Below are positions 13,889 to 27,659 of a DNA stretch of 64,000 nucleotides, in pieces. Below the pieces are notes generated by a model. The model saw only the letters and a list, made by a program, of their open reading frames with translations, did no database searches and was not told the origin of the DNA. Within the stretch, counting starts at the first letter, position 1; each line of letters opens with the position of its first letter. A program made the position numbers and the translations under genes. This DNA is from Tyto alba (taxonomy: Eukaryota; Chordata; Aves; Strigiformes; Tytonidae): positions 24,701,374 to 24,765,373 of the forward strand of contig NW_024881261.1 in assembly GCF_018691265.1 (NCBI RefSeq). Direction: 5' to 3'.

Positions 13889-16133
13889 AAATTGTCTTAC
13901 AGTAACTCCTGGTTTTGTATTGACATGTGTCCAGTTTTCCTCCACATATCATACTCAGATGGGAACAGGAAATCGGCACTTAACCCACAGTACATTCTAG
14001 ATCTCAACATTTTATACGTGACTTCCAGTGTCCAGGTCGATGTTCAAGGCTGATCTCAGCAGTAAGGAAGGGAAAGTACCTCAGTTTGGTATTTGTACCA
14101 CAGGAGAGATGAAAAATTAATGGCTAGGGTTCATCGGTGTGAGCTTTGCACTTTACTGCATATCATGGAACAAAAGAGCATGGAGACTGAATGTTGTTAT
14201 TACAGTTTGTGTATTGCAAAGAGCGTGGGGATAAGTCAAGGCTATGATCCCAACTCCCATGTTTGGCCCAGTATCTGCTCAGATACATTGGACAACAGGC
14301 TCTGTCATCTTAGAGATCAGCTGGTGGGATCCCTGCAAGTACATCAAAGAGCTTCAAACCAGCCACTTCTGAAAATCCTTATGGGGCCATGGAACTCCCA
14401 TCGTCATGAGCACGGGTCACCGCATCGTAAGTATTGTTTGTTCTTCAAGGACTCGGGCTCACATTTTCTCTCTGAAAAAGGTTGCATGTGCCAGCATTGT
14501 CTCTCTGTGGACCTACTCATGAACAGCTTTGTGCAAATAAGACTTGTCTGGTTTCTTCATAGTGCTGCTCTTGAAGGAGCTTTGGACTTGACATTTCTCA
14601 TGTTCTAGCATAGGAAGGAGGAAGAGAAATGTATATATTGGAGTGAAAATGGAACTGCAAAGAAAACTGAAAGAGGCTACAGTGTGCATGGTCTTCAGGC
14701 ATTATGGGTTGATCAGAAGAATGGGTTTTTTACATCTCATGGTCAGTTTTTAATTCTTTAACTTGAGTTATCCATGCAATATATTTTAATGACAAAAAGC
14801 TGACAGGCCAAGGAAGGATGTGTTGCAGTCCTTGCTTTTAATGTATGGTCACATATGCCACACCACGCTTACTGGATGAATTTGACTGTCAATAAGGAAA
14901 ACCCCATTGGTCTAGTGGTTAAATTTGCCATTCCCATTGCTCCGCATCCATGACACTTTCCATTCCTTTTGAAACAATTTAATCCATGTCCCAGCCAGAT
15001 AATTATGGCCCATTTAAAACAGAATATAAATATGTAAACAGTGTTTACTGTATTAATACAACTACAAGACAGCATAACTACTGTAAAGGAAGGGAGGATA
15101 TGTAAAGGAAAGTAGTCATAACATAGTGGTGGATTCTTTCTTTCTCTAGGCTATTCCTTGTTTTCAATTCAGGATGCAAGAGAGTCAAGTCAGAGGTTCC
15201 CTTCTGAGCTTTTCCACTGACGCACTTGGTGAGCTTGGGCTCCTGACATTTGGCTCTGAGTGTCAGCTACAAAGCATAATTTGAAGCCAGTGGGAGCAGC
15301 TGAGGAATAAACTACTACCCAATTCATGGAAGGGCATCAGAGTCTGACCCACTCTATTTGGCCATTCATTATTTCTCCAATATCTGTCAATGGATATTCT
15401 TGTATGATAGATAGATACTTAGAAACATATTGCCAAATCATGCTAAATAATTTCAATTTGTGCTGTCAAATTGCCAGATGATTTCATTCTGGATTCTTTT
15501 CAGGATCTGTATTACTTTCCTGCTTCTCATCGATGAAGGGGGTTTTTTATCTGTAGAATAGATAATGGTGCCATCCTTAATATTCTCTCTCACAAATATT
15601 TTTTCTGTCTTTGGTCCTCTACCAGCTTACTCCACTCAGAGGCATGTTAGAAAACTGGGCTTCCTGAAAAACATCACTGAAAGAGTTGTCTGCCAGTGAC
15701 ATGTGCCACTGTCTCAAATCCCAGATGGAATAACTGAAGTGAGTCTGTCACTGAGCTTGAGCCATCATTCAAACCCTGAGTTCTTACCTGGGTTACTTTC
15801 ACGAAAACAAATATTGAAAATCCATTTCCCACTAGCCACCAGCCAAAGCATATCACCCTCACTCAGATAAAACTCTTGCTGTAAATAAGACTGCATCTCC
15901 TGTGCCCAGCATCGTGCATTTTAGGCTTGTTTTAGTGCCACATAAGTGGGTAGCAATGCTGCTGAATCAACGGGCAAGGAAATAGGCCTGGTATTTAGAA
16001 AGCCACGTGCTGAATAGCTGAGAAGAATTAAGAGCTGGGAATTAGGAAATAAAGGTGGTGTTTCCGTTTCTGCAGGTGATCCACTTCATTACTTTGAGCA
16101 GATCAGCTTCCTCTCTCAACCTCTTTGTAAAGA

Positions 16134-16165
16134 AGATGGTAAACTCAATTAGATGGTAAACTCAA
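16134..16165 (+). repeat. 17-bp tandem duplication
   Basis: AGATGGTAAACTCAA occurs twice in direct succession (first unit 16134-16150, second from 16151), with the shared core identical. It looks like a recent small slippage duplication in non-coding DNA. Confidence 0.85.
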
Positions 16166-19100
16166 GAGGTGAAAGTGGTAAGAATACAAGTAGGGCAGCA
16201 CCAGCCACATCTCTGACTGTACTCATTGCTGGTCTTTTGATTATTTGAATTTTCCCTTTTGTATATGAATTAATTTAAAGCTATTTGTTTACCCTTAAAA
16301 AATAATGCTGTTACTACTTGTCTAAGGGTTAAGGCAGGGAAGGCAAAGGAGGGGAAAGGAAAGAAAAAAAGCTTTACTTGTAAAGTAAAATATGCTACAT
16401 GAAAATGACAATAGAAATGCACACTGTTTTAAGATGACAAGTCTGGGAACAATCTTTAATTTAAAGGGTCTTATCCACAGTTTTCGTAAAAAATGTTAAT
16501 TAAAAGTGTGATGACATGTTTGGGATTTAAAGGAAATCATTCTGCAAAGGATTTATAGCAATCACAGCTCCAGAGCATTAGGATTACAGATCCTTGTGCT
16601 GTTCCTTTTCAGCGATCATGTGATTGGCCTGCTGTTAAATATAGCTCCCATTTAGTGAATTGAGACAGGCATGGGAAAGGTAGGGATAGTTTCCCTTTAA
16701 CCAGCGGGATTTCAGAGGTGTTGGAGATTATACAATTCATTAGTTTTTACATAAGATCAAAGGGAGAGAGGAAGTCTTAATTTGGGCACCAACTGCTACT
16801 GTCTGAAAGTCTTGCAGATTAAATGAGAAGCGAACATGTGCAGTGCTAACTGCTTGTATTAGAGCATAAGCCTATTGTTTTATATCTCACTAACTCATTG
16901 TTCTCTTCCCAGAGATAATTCTCACACTTAAGACCTTTGGAGATAGTTATGTCTATTGTGAGTCGTTCAGTAACCAACTGTCTCAGAGGTTATTGCCTAA
17001 GCATCTTTCCCTTGCTCTAATCCCCTGCAAGGTTTTTTTCTGAGCAGTGCTGTTAATCTAAAATGACTGCTAACTGACTCCTGTGTCAAACATTATTCAT
17101 TATGTGCTTTAAATGCTTCCTGCAGAGGCCAAAATAAATTTTGCTTTTTAAAAGCAGACCACAAGGAGTGCCTATGTAGGATATTTCCTAAAAGATTAGA
17201 CTCAAAATGGCAGTTAAGATGATGAGGGGAAAAAACTGTGCTCAAAACAAAGCTTCACAATTTAAGCAGTGGCATACAAAATGGACAAACCTCAGTTACC
17301 AAAACCCACTTTTCATACAGAATTATCTATAAGATGTTCCTGTGAGAAAAAACATGCACCCTTGCAGGGCAGGAGAGATACTTTTATAAAGATATGGGAT
17401 AAGTGACCTTATTAGAAAATTAAGGCCAAATAAACAAAATGTTTAAAAGCAGTAATTCTTTTGTGTCTTCTTTTTTTTTCAGGTGTCACTGGTGTTGCCA
17501 TAAAGTGAGAGGGGTTTTTTTGTGTCAATGGCACTGACAGGCCTTGCATGCGTAATGACAGTATGGGAAGAGAAACAGACAGATAGATTTGAATAGCAAT
17601 AAGGTGGGTTTTCTTCCAGTGTGAAAAGAGCACGGGATTCATGTGTACTGAGATGAAGTATAGCCTTGCTGCACAGTGCAAATATTTAATGCTGTTCTAA
17701 CTATCCCTTGGTTATTGGAGTGTGACAGTTAATAGCCGTCAGCTGCCAAACCCAGTGAACAGTTTGGTTCCCTAAAAAGAAAATGAAAAGTTAAAAAATG
17801 AAGCCAAGTCAGACTAGAAACCCGCAAATCATAAATGTGCTATAGCTTAGCAGGCAGATCATCTCCAAAGTTCAGAGCCATGTCGACCTGAGCTGCTTCT
17901 CAAATGAGAGAAGGATGCAGTACGTCTGTCTTCTAGTCCTAGCTTTGCCAGGTACTCACAGGCAAGCTTTGTCTGGGTTTTCTGCCTCCCAAGGCCCAGT
18001 TACTCCCTAGCAATGTTTGTAAAGGAGATTGAGTAAAGGCTGGAATGTAGAAAAGCAAAGTTTTATCATTATTCTGGATCAAATATCTCAAGTCAGTGGT
18101 GCAGTGTAAATGCATAGAAAAATGGAAGAGCTCCTAAACTGAGTGCAAGAGAAATTGTGTGCTTGGAAGGCCTCCTTGTCTATGGTGCCGTGGAGTTGTT
18201 AACATGGATGTAAAATATTGCCCTAAAAAGAAGCATTACTGTAGAATAATAACAGCATACGAGAGAATATTTCAAGAAATAGATTCAGCTTGAAAATCGC
18301 CTCTCGTTCTACATATTAATTTTTTTATTCAGGCTAGAAGTAACACTTCGCTGTACTTAAAAATTGCTCTATTTTGAACATACCTACTTTTGAGGTCCTC
18401 GGGAATAGTCACATTCCCTCTTGCCCTATATGCTGGCTGTTCTTATGCGATGGCAAGTACCAAACATAAGTGATTAGGCAGCCATGCTCTCCGGGCTCCC
18501 TGTGTAGCCCCTGGAGAGTGTGCCTCCAGAGGATGAGTTAGAGCAGGGAGCTGAGCAACAACCCCTGAAATTCTCTGCAGGCACCTCTGCTGGCTGGAGA
18601 GAGAAGGTATGATGGGACCTACCTCCTCTAAGGCTGTTAGCCATCTGAAGCAGGAGCAGAAAGGGGGACTGTTCTTCCCTGGCCTTTTCCCTTTGTTGGT
18701 ATTGCACTTTTCACAGAAAGGCAAGAGGAGGGAAAATAAATAACAAACAGGCAAATAAAGCAGCAAAATCTATCACCAACAGCAGAATGACTCACGTTTA
18801 AATTACCTTGATCTCAGTTTCTTAAAATTACTTGGATTGCAAGTTAATGATGATTCTTCTAATCTCTTCATCTTAATACTTGTGGCAGATATTGCACAAA
18901 ACCCCATTGCTCATCTGCTGTTTGGGCAGTGCTCCCTACACAACCTTTTGTTTCCATAAGATTTCTCTCTCCTGAAGTATTTCCCTATAAACACACCTCC
19001 TGTCCCAGTTACCTTCATATAAAGAGTAGGTTTGGGGTTCTTTTTAAGGGGTGAGGCAGTTACCGATCACAATATGCTATCCCCAAAATTAGATTGTTGT

Positions 19101-19482
19101 CATATCAGTGGATTATAAATTAAATCATTGATCCAACCTGAGGATTCATTTGCAGGGGTATCACCTATTGGTGGGACTATTAATGTCACTCAAATAACTT
19201 GCAGAACTTGCAGGGTTCCTCTATCAACCTATCACATGGACAGACCTATTTTAGTCTGGCTTGTCCTAAAGCATAGCCAGCTGCTGTGCTTGTCTTGCAG
19301 GGTAAGGACAAAGCACTTTCCTATCCATCTCCCAAGGTCAGTACAATAACAAACACATTTTATGTCTGATAGTGAAAAGCATTTATCAGTGCAACTTTTG
19401 CATTCCCTAAATGGCCAGAGATTTCACAAGATGAACACCCTAAATTTAGGGAAGGTTGTGCACCAGATACATGGTGATTTGT

Positions 19483-19510
19483 ATGTATCATGAATACATA
19501 CATGATACAT
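19483..19510. repeat. Perfect 10-bp inverted repeat (hairpin)
   Basis: ATGTATCATG at 19483-19492 and CATGATACAT at 19501-19510 are exact reverse complements separated by an 8-base AT-rich loop. The site is intergenic and has no T-tract or gene context indicating function. Confidence 0.9.
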
Positions 19511-22500
19511 TTCGTTGTCTAAAATTAGCAATAAAACAGCCTCTTGGGGCTTGATGTTTATTATGCACTGCAGTGTTTCAGGACAAAGCAAGAAACAAGA
19601 TTTTAGCACATAACCTGGCAAATCCAGCTGGGGAAAGGAAGAAATTAATTTGGAATGACTTGTTATAGTATGTTTACTATAGAAATTTATGCCAGCTCAG
19701 AAGTTAGCCCTTCTATCCCCCAGCAGCAGCAGCTTAAATTGGGCCATGGGAGCCTCACAGAGTCAGAAGATATTTGAGTTTCCCTGAGGCTCAGAGTTCT
19801 GCCCTGAAAAGAAGCCTCACCTATTGTTGTCTCAAAGAAAAAAGATAAACTGTAGTGTGCTTGGGTATTAACTTGCACAATATCAGCTACAGCTTTGCAG
19901 TTTGGGTTGGCATGCAGAAGTACTGTGTCATCCTTAGCATGACATATCTGCACACCTCTGCCTGACACAGTGTTTGCTTGTCCCTCTGGATCCTGCCTAT
20001 AAAGTCATAAGTAGTATGTTTTATTTATCCTAGACTTCTAACTTTTTCCTAACGACCTAATTCTTCTAAAATAGATGAAGATGAGGCAGTGATGTGGAGG
20101 ACATCTCTATCATAGTTCATACCTTCTGAGACTACCAGCTTCCCTGAAGACCCACTCACTCTTTGCTGAACTGATGATGAAAGAACTACTCAGTGCTAAA
20201 AAGGCCAGTGAGATTTCTAATTGTTGCTTATGCCTCTTCCCATGTTTCACACTGTAGTGAGAAATCAACTCTGTGGAACCAGCAGGCAGCCTTACCAAAG
20301 GACTAGCCTCTTTTCTTTAACTGGCTTTAATTCTTGCTCTTTAATTTTCCTCAGATATATCCTGCCCATGTACTAGCCCACCCTGATGCTGTGATATCAA
20401 GTGGGATTGGAGCGCAGGGCATTTGACATTGCAGCCCCATATTGCAACTAGGTAAAGTTGAGTAGTACACAGACCAGCAAGGATCACAAGGGGCTTGGTT
20501 TACTTCCCCTCCAAACACTACTGGTGAAAAGAAAACAGACACAAATGCCTGTTGCACAGGTCTCTCACCTCTCAATTCTGCTCATTTAGCTCAGCTTAAT
20601 GATTCTTTTTGGCTCCCTCTTCCCTTCCAAACCATAGCTGTGAATATTCATCTTTAAAAGTAAAGCACCATAGAAGTGGGCCTTCATACAGGACTCTTGC
20701 CGGCTGCCACTCCTGCTGACAAAAAAGATTGCAAGAAGCAAGAATTTGAATAAAGGACAAACGTCACATATGCTGTGTGCTATGGAGGACAAATGCTGAA
20801 TACAAAATATGTTTAATTGCTGAGTTAATTATCTCACTAAAGTCTAAATGTTGTTTTTCGGCACTCCCCCCCCACTCAGTTGTTTACTTTTATCAGTTAG
20901 AAAATAAAAAATCAATGTCATGAAAAACATAATTATATTCCTACTAATCTGGAGTGTTTTCTCATTTGAGTACTGCAGTCTGATGCATTTTATCACTTTC
21001 CATCAGATTATAGCAGTGGAAATTGCCAGCTAAAAGCTATGGCTTTAGAGCAAAAAAGGGGAAGAAGAAAACCCACCCCAAAGCCATGTGCCTTGCCAAT
21101 CAAATCTGATTCCTAATGACAAAGCTTTTGCGATTTCCTTTCTGACAATACATGAATAGCTAGTGAATAATTGGTTCAACAGGAGCTTCATTAAAGTCCA
21201 AGAGAGAAAGCAGGATCTTTCATGTGAATAATTTGGAATGATTGGTAAAGATGAGGCATTATTACAGGACTGCCTTCTGCTCCACAGTCAGAAACACGCA
21301 GCCTCTTCCTTGCTGAAGTATGAAAACATTTTGTAAATAGTTCTAGCTACTCCCAAGTGGTCGATGATCTTGCTACTTAGTGGAATGACTTTTTGGTTGC
21401 TACTGTTCCTGGATTAAATGCACCCATTCTCTACACAAATGGGAAGTAATTGAGCTTTGTTTGCAGAGCCCAGCTGCAGACACATCCTCCCACTCCCAGC
21501 TTGAACAGGTTTTGGTGTAAGCCATGAGTGCTTCTTCTCCACTGCTGCAGTGCAAAGGGTAGTGACACTGACCCACAGAAACGCAGACCCTGTGACTATG
21601 TGCCCCGGCTCACCCCACCACACTGCTTCACTCCGTGCCATCCAGCGTGCATTAGAGAGTACATACGAGGGAACTGCATCAGCCCGTCCCCAGCGGCTCT
21701 GCCACTACAGTCTCCCTGGTGGGCAAAAACAATACAGAAAGCTCAGCCTGGCACCTGGTCAGCAGCGTGACCGTTACCCATGAGAGTGACCTGTGGTCAC
21801 TTACCGGTGCAGGTGAGTCCACGTCAAACAGCCACCTCGACGTGGACCATCCTCTCCTCCCAGCCCTCTCACCATGACCCCCACGTAGCGGGGCAGTGCA
21901 GTACAGCAGGGTCCCGCCAGTAAACCACACAGATGCCCGTGTCGCCCTCCCAGCAAGTTAGGAAGGACGAAAGGAGGAGAGAGGAGCTCGAGCTTTCAGG
22001 GGGTGACCAAGCCCTGGGACTGGGAGCTGACACCCTATAAAACAAGCCAATTTTTGAATTTCAGATCTAGGCTCCCTTCTCTGTGATGAGAGCCCAGGCC
22101 TGCCAGACCCAATATTTCTGACTAGAGCCAATTAACCTCATGGCCTTGCCTGGGATTTCATACACCCCTAGGTTTGCCATATGGCATTCTAAACTCTACG
22201 TATACCTCAGATTTTAACAAATAACCATTTTATTTTAAAGGAAGGACCAGCTAGTTTCTCTACCCTATAATAACAGATGCTTCACCTCACTTGAAAAATC
22301 ATTCAGTGATTCTGGCAGCCCCTGAGCTGAGTCGCCTGACTCCAGCCATCTTAGATGGATGTGACCTCACCATGGGGAAATGGCAGTAGGGCAGCTGCCT
22401 CCTTGTCTATAGCCCTGAAGATAATGAAGCCTTCCCAAGGCTGCCTCAAGACATCACTTGTAAAGCTTTAAAACATTCAGTGAATGCATCAGAATATCAC

Positions 22501-22606
22501 TTGGGTCATTGGGTCATTCACAGTCTTGAGGCAGTGCTGTGTTAGTGATGCACAGTGCTGGGGTTTAGGGGTTCAGAGTTTTGTACTGTCTGATGAGTCT
22601 TTTCTA

Positions 22607-22650
22607 GGAGAAGGCCTTGAGCAGTCTTGGAGAAGGCCTCGAGCAGTGCC
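22607..22650 (+). repeat. 22-bp tandem duplication
   Basis: Two adjacent 22-bp units (22607-22628 and 22629-22650) share GGAGAAGGCCT and GAGCAGT and differ at a few bases. About 100 bp upstream is another small direct repeat, GGGTCATT twice. This is local slippage in intergenic DNA. Confidence 0.8.
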
Positions 22651-24704
22651 AGTGTGGCTCTAACTGCCCACAAGGAAACAAACCCACATCTCAGCTGGAC
22701 CCTTTCCCAAGAGGTTCAGCAGGTTATGGTAGGACCACAGTGTAAAGGCCAGTCTTGAGAAAAGCGTATTTGATGAACATCTGGTAAGAGTGACCATATA
22801 TGTGCCAGTGGACACACATGGCCTCCTGCTCTGGCCTCTGCCTGTTTTGACAGGAGCCAAAAATCAGGGAATTGATTTTTCACCCAGTGTACCCACTATA
22901 GCTCAGTACACTTATGCTAATGTACAGAGACATACGCTACCTGCCAGAATTTGGTTAATTCCTGCCAAATTAATGACTGTAATAAATAACAACAGCAATG
23001 TTGAACATGATCCTACTCCTCCAGGCAATGAATAAAACAGCCTTCCCAACTCAGAGGCTGTGGCCTGATGTCAAGTGGCTACAACCCAGCCAACTCAGAG
23101 CTGCTGAGGAGGCCACGTGTACTGGAGGAGGTTCACTGCACTTACAGAGGGAGAAGCAAGTTTCATTTGCTATGAGTGCTCATTTGCACGGACAATGGTT
23201 AATCTGAGCTGTTCCTTTACCATGCTGAAGGTCCTCTCCCCATGTGTGCTTGAAATGTAGAGCACCACACTATCCCTGCAGGATTGAGAATCTCCAGAGA
23301 GTCTGGAGCCTTGACAGACCTTTCTCTGCAGTTTTTGAGATTACAGACCATGTCCAGGTTCATTTTAATATCCTTACAACCCACTTTTTGAACCATTTGT
23401 CCCATTTCTTTCTCTTTTCACAAGTCTTCAGGTGGCTGGTCAGCAGAGTGCGCATTGTTGGCATTAAATAGCCCTGACTGAGAAATGAGAACTAGTAGTA
23501 TCAGTGTTGATATATGAAATACATCAACAAATTCAGGGCCTGCAGTAACAGCGAGCAGGATTTCTGTGAACAGTTTTGCCATTCATTACCAAAAAGAAAA
23601 TATTTGTCATCACTCTTCCCCAGAATGTTTTTACAAAGGCAGCTGCTACCTGAGCTGGTATTTGGGTTGCTGAGCAAGTGAGCAGCATCTTAAGGAAATA
23701 AACACACAGGCAGGTGTGCAGCCATGCTCATTTGCTGCTTTTTGAGGGCAGGAGGAGGGTGATGTAATTAGCAGACACATGTTTAAATTTTTAATTAAGA
23801 GTTTTAATGGATTATTCACTGCCTACCAGAACACACATGCTCTTACTTTCTCACTCTTTTAGTCTGGGTTCCTAAGGAAACCAGGCTTAGTCAGTCATGC
23901 TGCCTGCCTGCCAGCCAGCCTTCCTTCCTAATCAGTGTTGAACTCTTCGGGGTTCATGGCAGTCAAACACCACTTTTGTGGTAAAATCATGACTGCATCA
24001 CAACACAGTGGTAGGAAAAGGTCTGAGCAGCTGCTGCAGGAGTTTAGCAATAGGCACAAAAAGACTTCTTCCAGGAGCAGGGCCCAAGCCTCCAGCAAAA
24101 TCAGCAAGGGCAGTGGGAGGAAGGCATGAGAAGAAAGTGGGGGAAGAAGAAAAGAGCATCCTAACGTGTTGACCACACTTTCCCTGGATTTCCTCTGACT
24201 CACTGTTGAAAGAGGTTTTTTTATATTTTTTTAGTCTCATGACACTTGCTGCTGCGGTGATACTCTTTGTGGTGCCAGTGTGATACAGGTTGCAGCTGAG
24301 GTCAGAAGGACACATAACTGAAAGATCCGTTGGACTCCAAGAATTGTAAGTGCCACTGCTCACACAAGTTGTTTTCTTCTACTTGTGAATTCACAGCATT
24401 TATTTCCAGGACGTCTCTATACTTTGGGTATAGAAAGGCTGGACAACTAAGAAAAAAAGTTCCCAAAGTTCCTAGCCCTGTCTTCTTATTGCTGAGAGGA
24501 GGAAAACAATGTAGGACTATTAATTTTGCTCCTCCCTTGGTTCAGTAGTAGAAGTGGTAGGTTTGATTCCTGGCTGAATCCACCATTTCTGTTCATCTGT
24601 GAAGGAAAGTGGGTTGACATTTTTGCTGAGGTCATCAGCCTTTAAAAGCTGTGGAGATTTTGAGAGGAACAGCCTGTCAGGGAGCAACAAGAGCTGGCTC
24701 TTTG

Positions 24705-24960
24705 CAAGGGAAGGTGAGCAGAGCACCGTAACACAGCTGGCAGGGCAGGGGTCTCGCCACTCCCACAGCCCCCAGGTGAGACATGCAAGGCAGGTCCAGC
24801 GAGGGCAACAAGAACCAGGCACAGCCCAGCGAGTACCGGGCAGGTTCACAGTGATAAGGCAGGTATGAGATCAGCCTGGAAGTCAGCTGCATGTCAGGGT
24901 CTGGGTCCAGAGCAATGGGCCCAAAGCCAGGGACAGGCATGTGACGCAGCAGGAGCTTTG
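24705..24960 (+). repeat. Unidentified GC-rich dispersed repeat, copy 1
   Basis: This GC-rich segment contains a core (24851-24903) that aligns to the reverse complement of 27913-27967. Shared landmarks in order are GTGA, GGCAGGT, GA/CATCA, AGTCA, CTGCA and GTCAGG-TCTG. Similarity continues more weakly into a GGGCCCAAAGCCAGG-like block near 24926. It behaves like an old copy of a dispersed repeat whose family I cannot name. Outer limits are approximate; GC-rich sequence continues to about 25150. Confidence 0.55.
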
Positions 24961-27659
24961 GCTCATCTGGGGGCCAAATGGAAGGGGCTTAGCTTAAAAG
25001 CAGGTCCTGCAGGAAGTGGTGTGGGCCCTGGCTGAGGCCTCCCTGCGGCGCCGTGTCCGAGGCCAGCACCGGAGGCGAGGCTGCTCCCAGCTGCGCTAGC
25101 TCTGAGCTGGCCCTGAGCCCAGGCAGCCAAACAGCCAGGAGGGGGGATGCTCTCAGGGCCCTCAAACAGCCCTCGTCTCTCTGTGTTTGCTCTTGCTGAA
25201 GCATGGAGGAATCAGTTGGAAAGTTGCTATGTGCTGTGGAATAGTCCCCAATGGCTTTAAAACCCATAATCTTCCCTTTTGGATTTAGGCTTGCCAGATA
25301 TAACTGCTGCTTGTTGCCTGGTGGTCCAGCAAATGGTTTTTCCAACCTTATGGGCTTTGAGGAAATCATGAGGCTACTCAGCACCTGCTGGTGAACAATC
25401 TGGTGGATACGGGATGGAGAGGACCCTGGCCCTAAGCACAATGTGAGATGGATGACCAGCTGGGAAGTCCGAGGTACAGACTCATAAATACTAAACCACA
25501 GAAGCTGAACAGCCAGAAATGAAGCTTATTGTTACAGCCAAGCAAGAATTTAAGAAGAAAAACCCACCAAACTCTTTCTGTATGTGCACAGTTAAAGTGG
25601 GAAATTTATTTCACTGCATCCATGTCGCAGGGGTACAGAGCAGCTCCTGTACTCTTAGAGCTAGATAAACTCACCAAGCAGCTGGTCTGGAGTCTTGCTT
25701 GGGATGTGAGCTCCCAGCCAGTCCCAGCGCAGCACAAAAGCTGAGTGTTGCAAAGCAAACTGCCAGGGAACTCCTAGCACCAAACTACAAGAAGATTCTT
25801 GTCCCATAATTGGGATCTGCTTTCTTTTTTTTATTGTTTTGATTGTTTCACTGCGAAATACCCCGGTGAAGCTACAAAGGATGTACTTGACATCTGTTGC
25901 TGACAGGTTTTCTACACCATTCACCAAAGCAATGTTTTGAGTGCCTTCTCTTTTGTTCTATTTACTACATGAATTATCCACGCATTAACACAGTTTACAA
26001 TCACTTTCATTTTTGTTACTGTTGCATTTCCACTTTATGGGTAGCTTTGTTTATTAATTCCTTCCCACTGACTTGCCTGAAGGTAATGCTTTGTTCTGCA
26101 CCCACTCTGCCCTGCTAAACGGCATCGTACTTCTCTGTAGAAGGTCCATGTTGTTGGCTCCATTTGCAGGATGGCCTAGGGAGACATGAGCACTTGTACC
26201 GGGCTATCAGTTTCTACTGGAGGATCTGCTTAAATTCCAGGGCACCACATACCCCTAAAGGACTTTACCACGTTGGCATCTCTGTCAGAGCTGCTGTCCA
26301 AACGGTCGCGGTGAGTCTCTTGTTCAGACTCCAGACTGGTTGCAAAAGTCAATCAAACAAGACCCAGACTGAATCTGGTTGGAGAAACAATCCTGGAGCC
26401 TTAGGGTCTCTCCCTGCTCCCTCAAATCTCTTTTGTAGATAAATTAGTGAACACAAATGTAGGAGCAGAATGAAATTGTTCATGTTATAACTCTCAATTT
26501 ACTTGGGGATTATAATTTTGGTTTTAATCTTGTTACTGCACTTTTTTGCTGGTAATCTGCTTTGTTTTGTTCATTTATGTTATTTTAATAGCCTACATAT
26601 AAACCCATTAAAACATATCACTACACAAAAGTATGTGTGTATATGCATATATGAGCACATGTCTACAGTTTTATATAGATATGAAGTAATGTGGTTTTCA
26701 ATATAAAACTTGTCTTCTTAGATTGTTAAATGCGGTGGCAGCTTTTCAAGGTCCTGGCCTAAAATAATATTAAGAATAAGATTGTGTTGGACTTAAGGAA
26801 GAATTTTAAGACACAACTGCAAAATGCAACATAGAACGAAAAATGTAAGATACATTTTGGTTTCTTCTGTCTGTTTTAAAAACACGGGAAATGGAAAAAA
26901 TATCTGAAATGAAAAAAAAAAAAATTCAGAAATCAGCAGCTGATAGAAAAAAAAAGTGTTATTTTATAGAATGGAAATATGGACAACTCTTCCAGGCTGC
27001 CATTCAACAGGAAAGCATATATCAAGGATTGAAGTGAAAGAGAATGGGAATATTTGGCTGGACTTACAGTTGGTTCTAATAATGATTCTTCCAAAAGACT
27101 ATTGGAATTCTCATGGCCAAAAATACTTGCCACTCTTTTTCCATGTGCAATTTTATAAATCAAAAGGCAATGGATATTGCAAGAAGTCCTGAAAGGATAC
27201 GGATGAGTTTTCCAGTAAGCATCCAAGAAACTGAAAATGTCACCGACCCTTTAATTTAACCTTGCTAGCACCAACACAGCACTTTCACAGAGTACTGCCT
27301 TCACTGGAACTGCTCACATACTCAGATGTTTGCAGCAGCATTTTTGTGCATCGCAAACTCTTGCAATATGGAAGGTTTTCCTTTCCCTGGCAGCACAATA
27401 TGCAAATACACTCTACTGATGCAAAACTGAGCCCACTTAGTGCAGCTTATCATACTGAAATAGCCTCATCAGTGCAAACACCCAGCATCCTCTTACCCAG
27501 GCTGTAACAAGATCTCAATGACATATACAAGGGTTTGTAGGATCAGGTTATTATTTGTGTAACATTAAAGTCCTGCTCTATGTGGCAGGCAAATGTATGA
27601 CACTCTTCATGGCATTTATTTATAAAGAAAACTTGAAAGCACAGTGCATCTATGTGTCA

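Larger units (their letters stand above)
12852..13905 (+). other. ADK: ADK 3' UTR (predicted)
   Basis: This is non-coding sequence after the ADK stop codon, taken as 3' UTR up to about 17 nt beyond the AATAAA at 13883. The 3' end is not directly visible and was chosen from the strongest signal. If the ATTAAA at 13162 is used instead, the UTR is only about 330 nt. Both forms may exist. The open frame at 12894-13157 lies wholly in this UTR and shows no family resemblance. Confidence 0.6.

Noticed and set aside
14093..14608. 171-codon open frame on + between ADK and KAT6B
   Set aside because: It lacks an ATG at its 5' end, resembles no family I know, has many Cys and His in a pattern that fits no domain, and lies in plain intergenic sequence. 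A protein search with no hit would confirm the rejection.
18443..18766. Two overlapping - strand frames of 107 and 77 codons
   Set aside because: No recognisable domain, no promoter or splice context, and composition typical of random translation.
24989..25441. 150-codon open frame on - strand
   Set aside because: Part of it lies in the GC-rich block next to the dispersed repeat, where stop codons are rare. No domain is recognised. It is worth one BLAST search, but not enough for an annotation.
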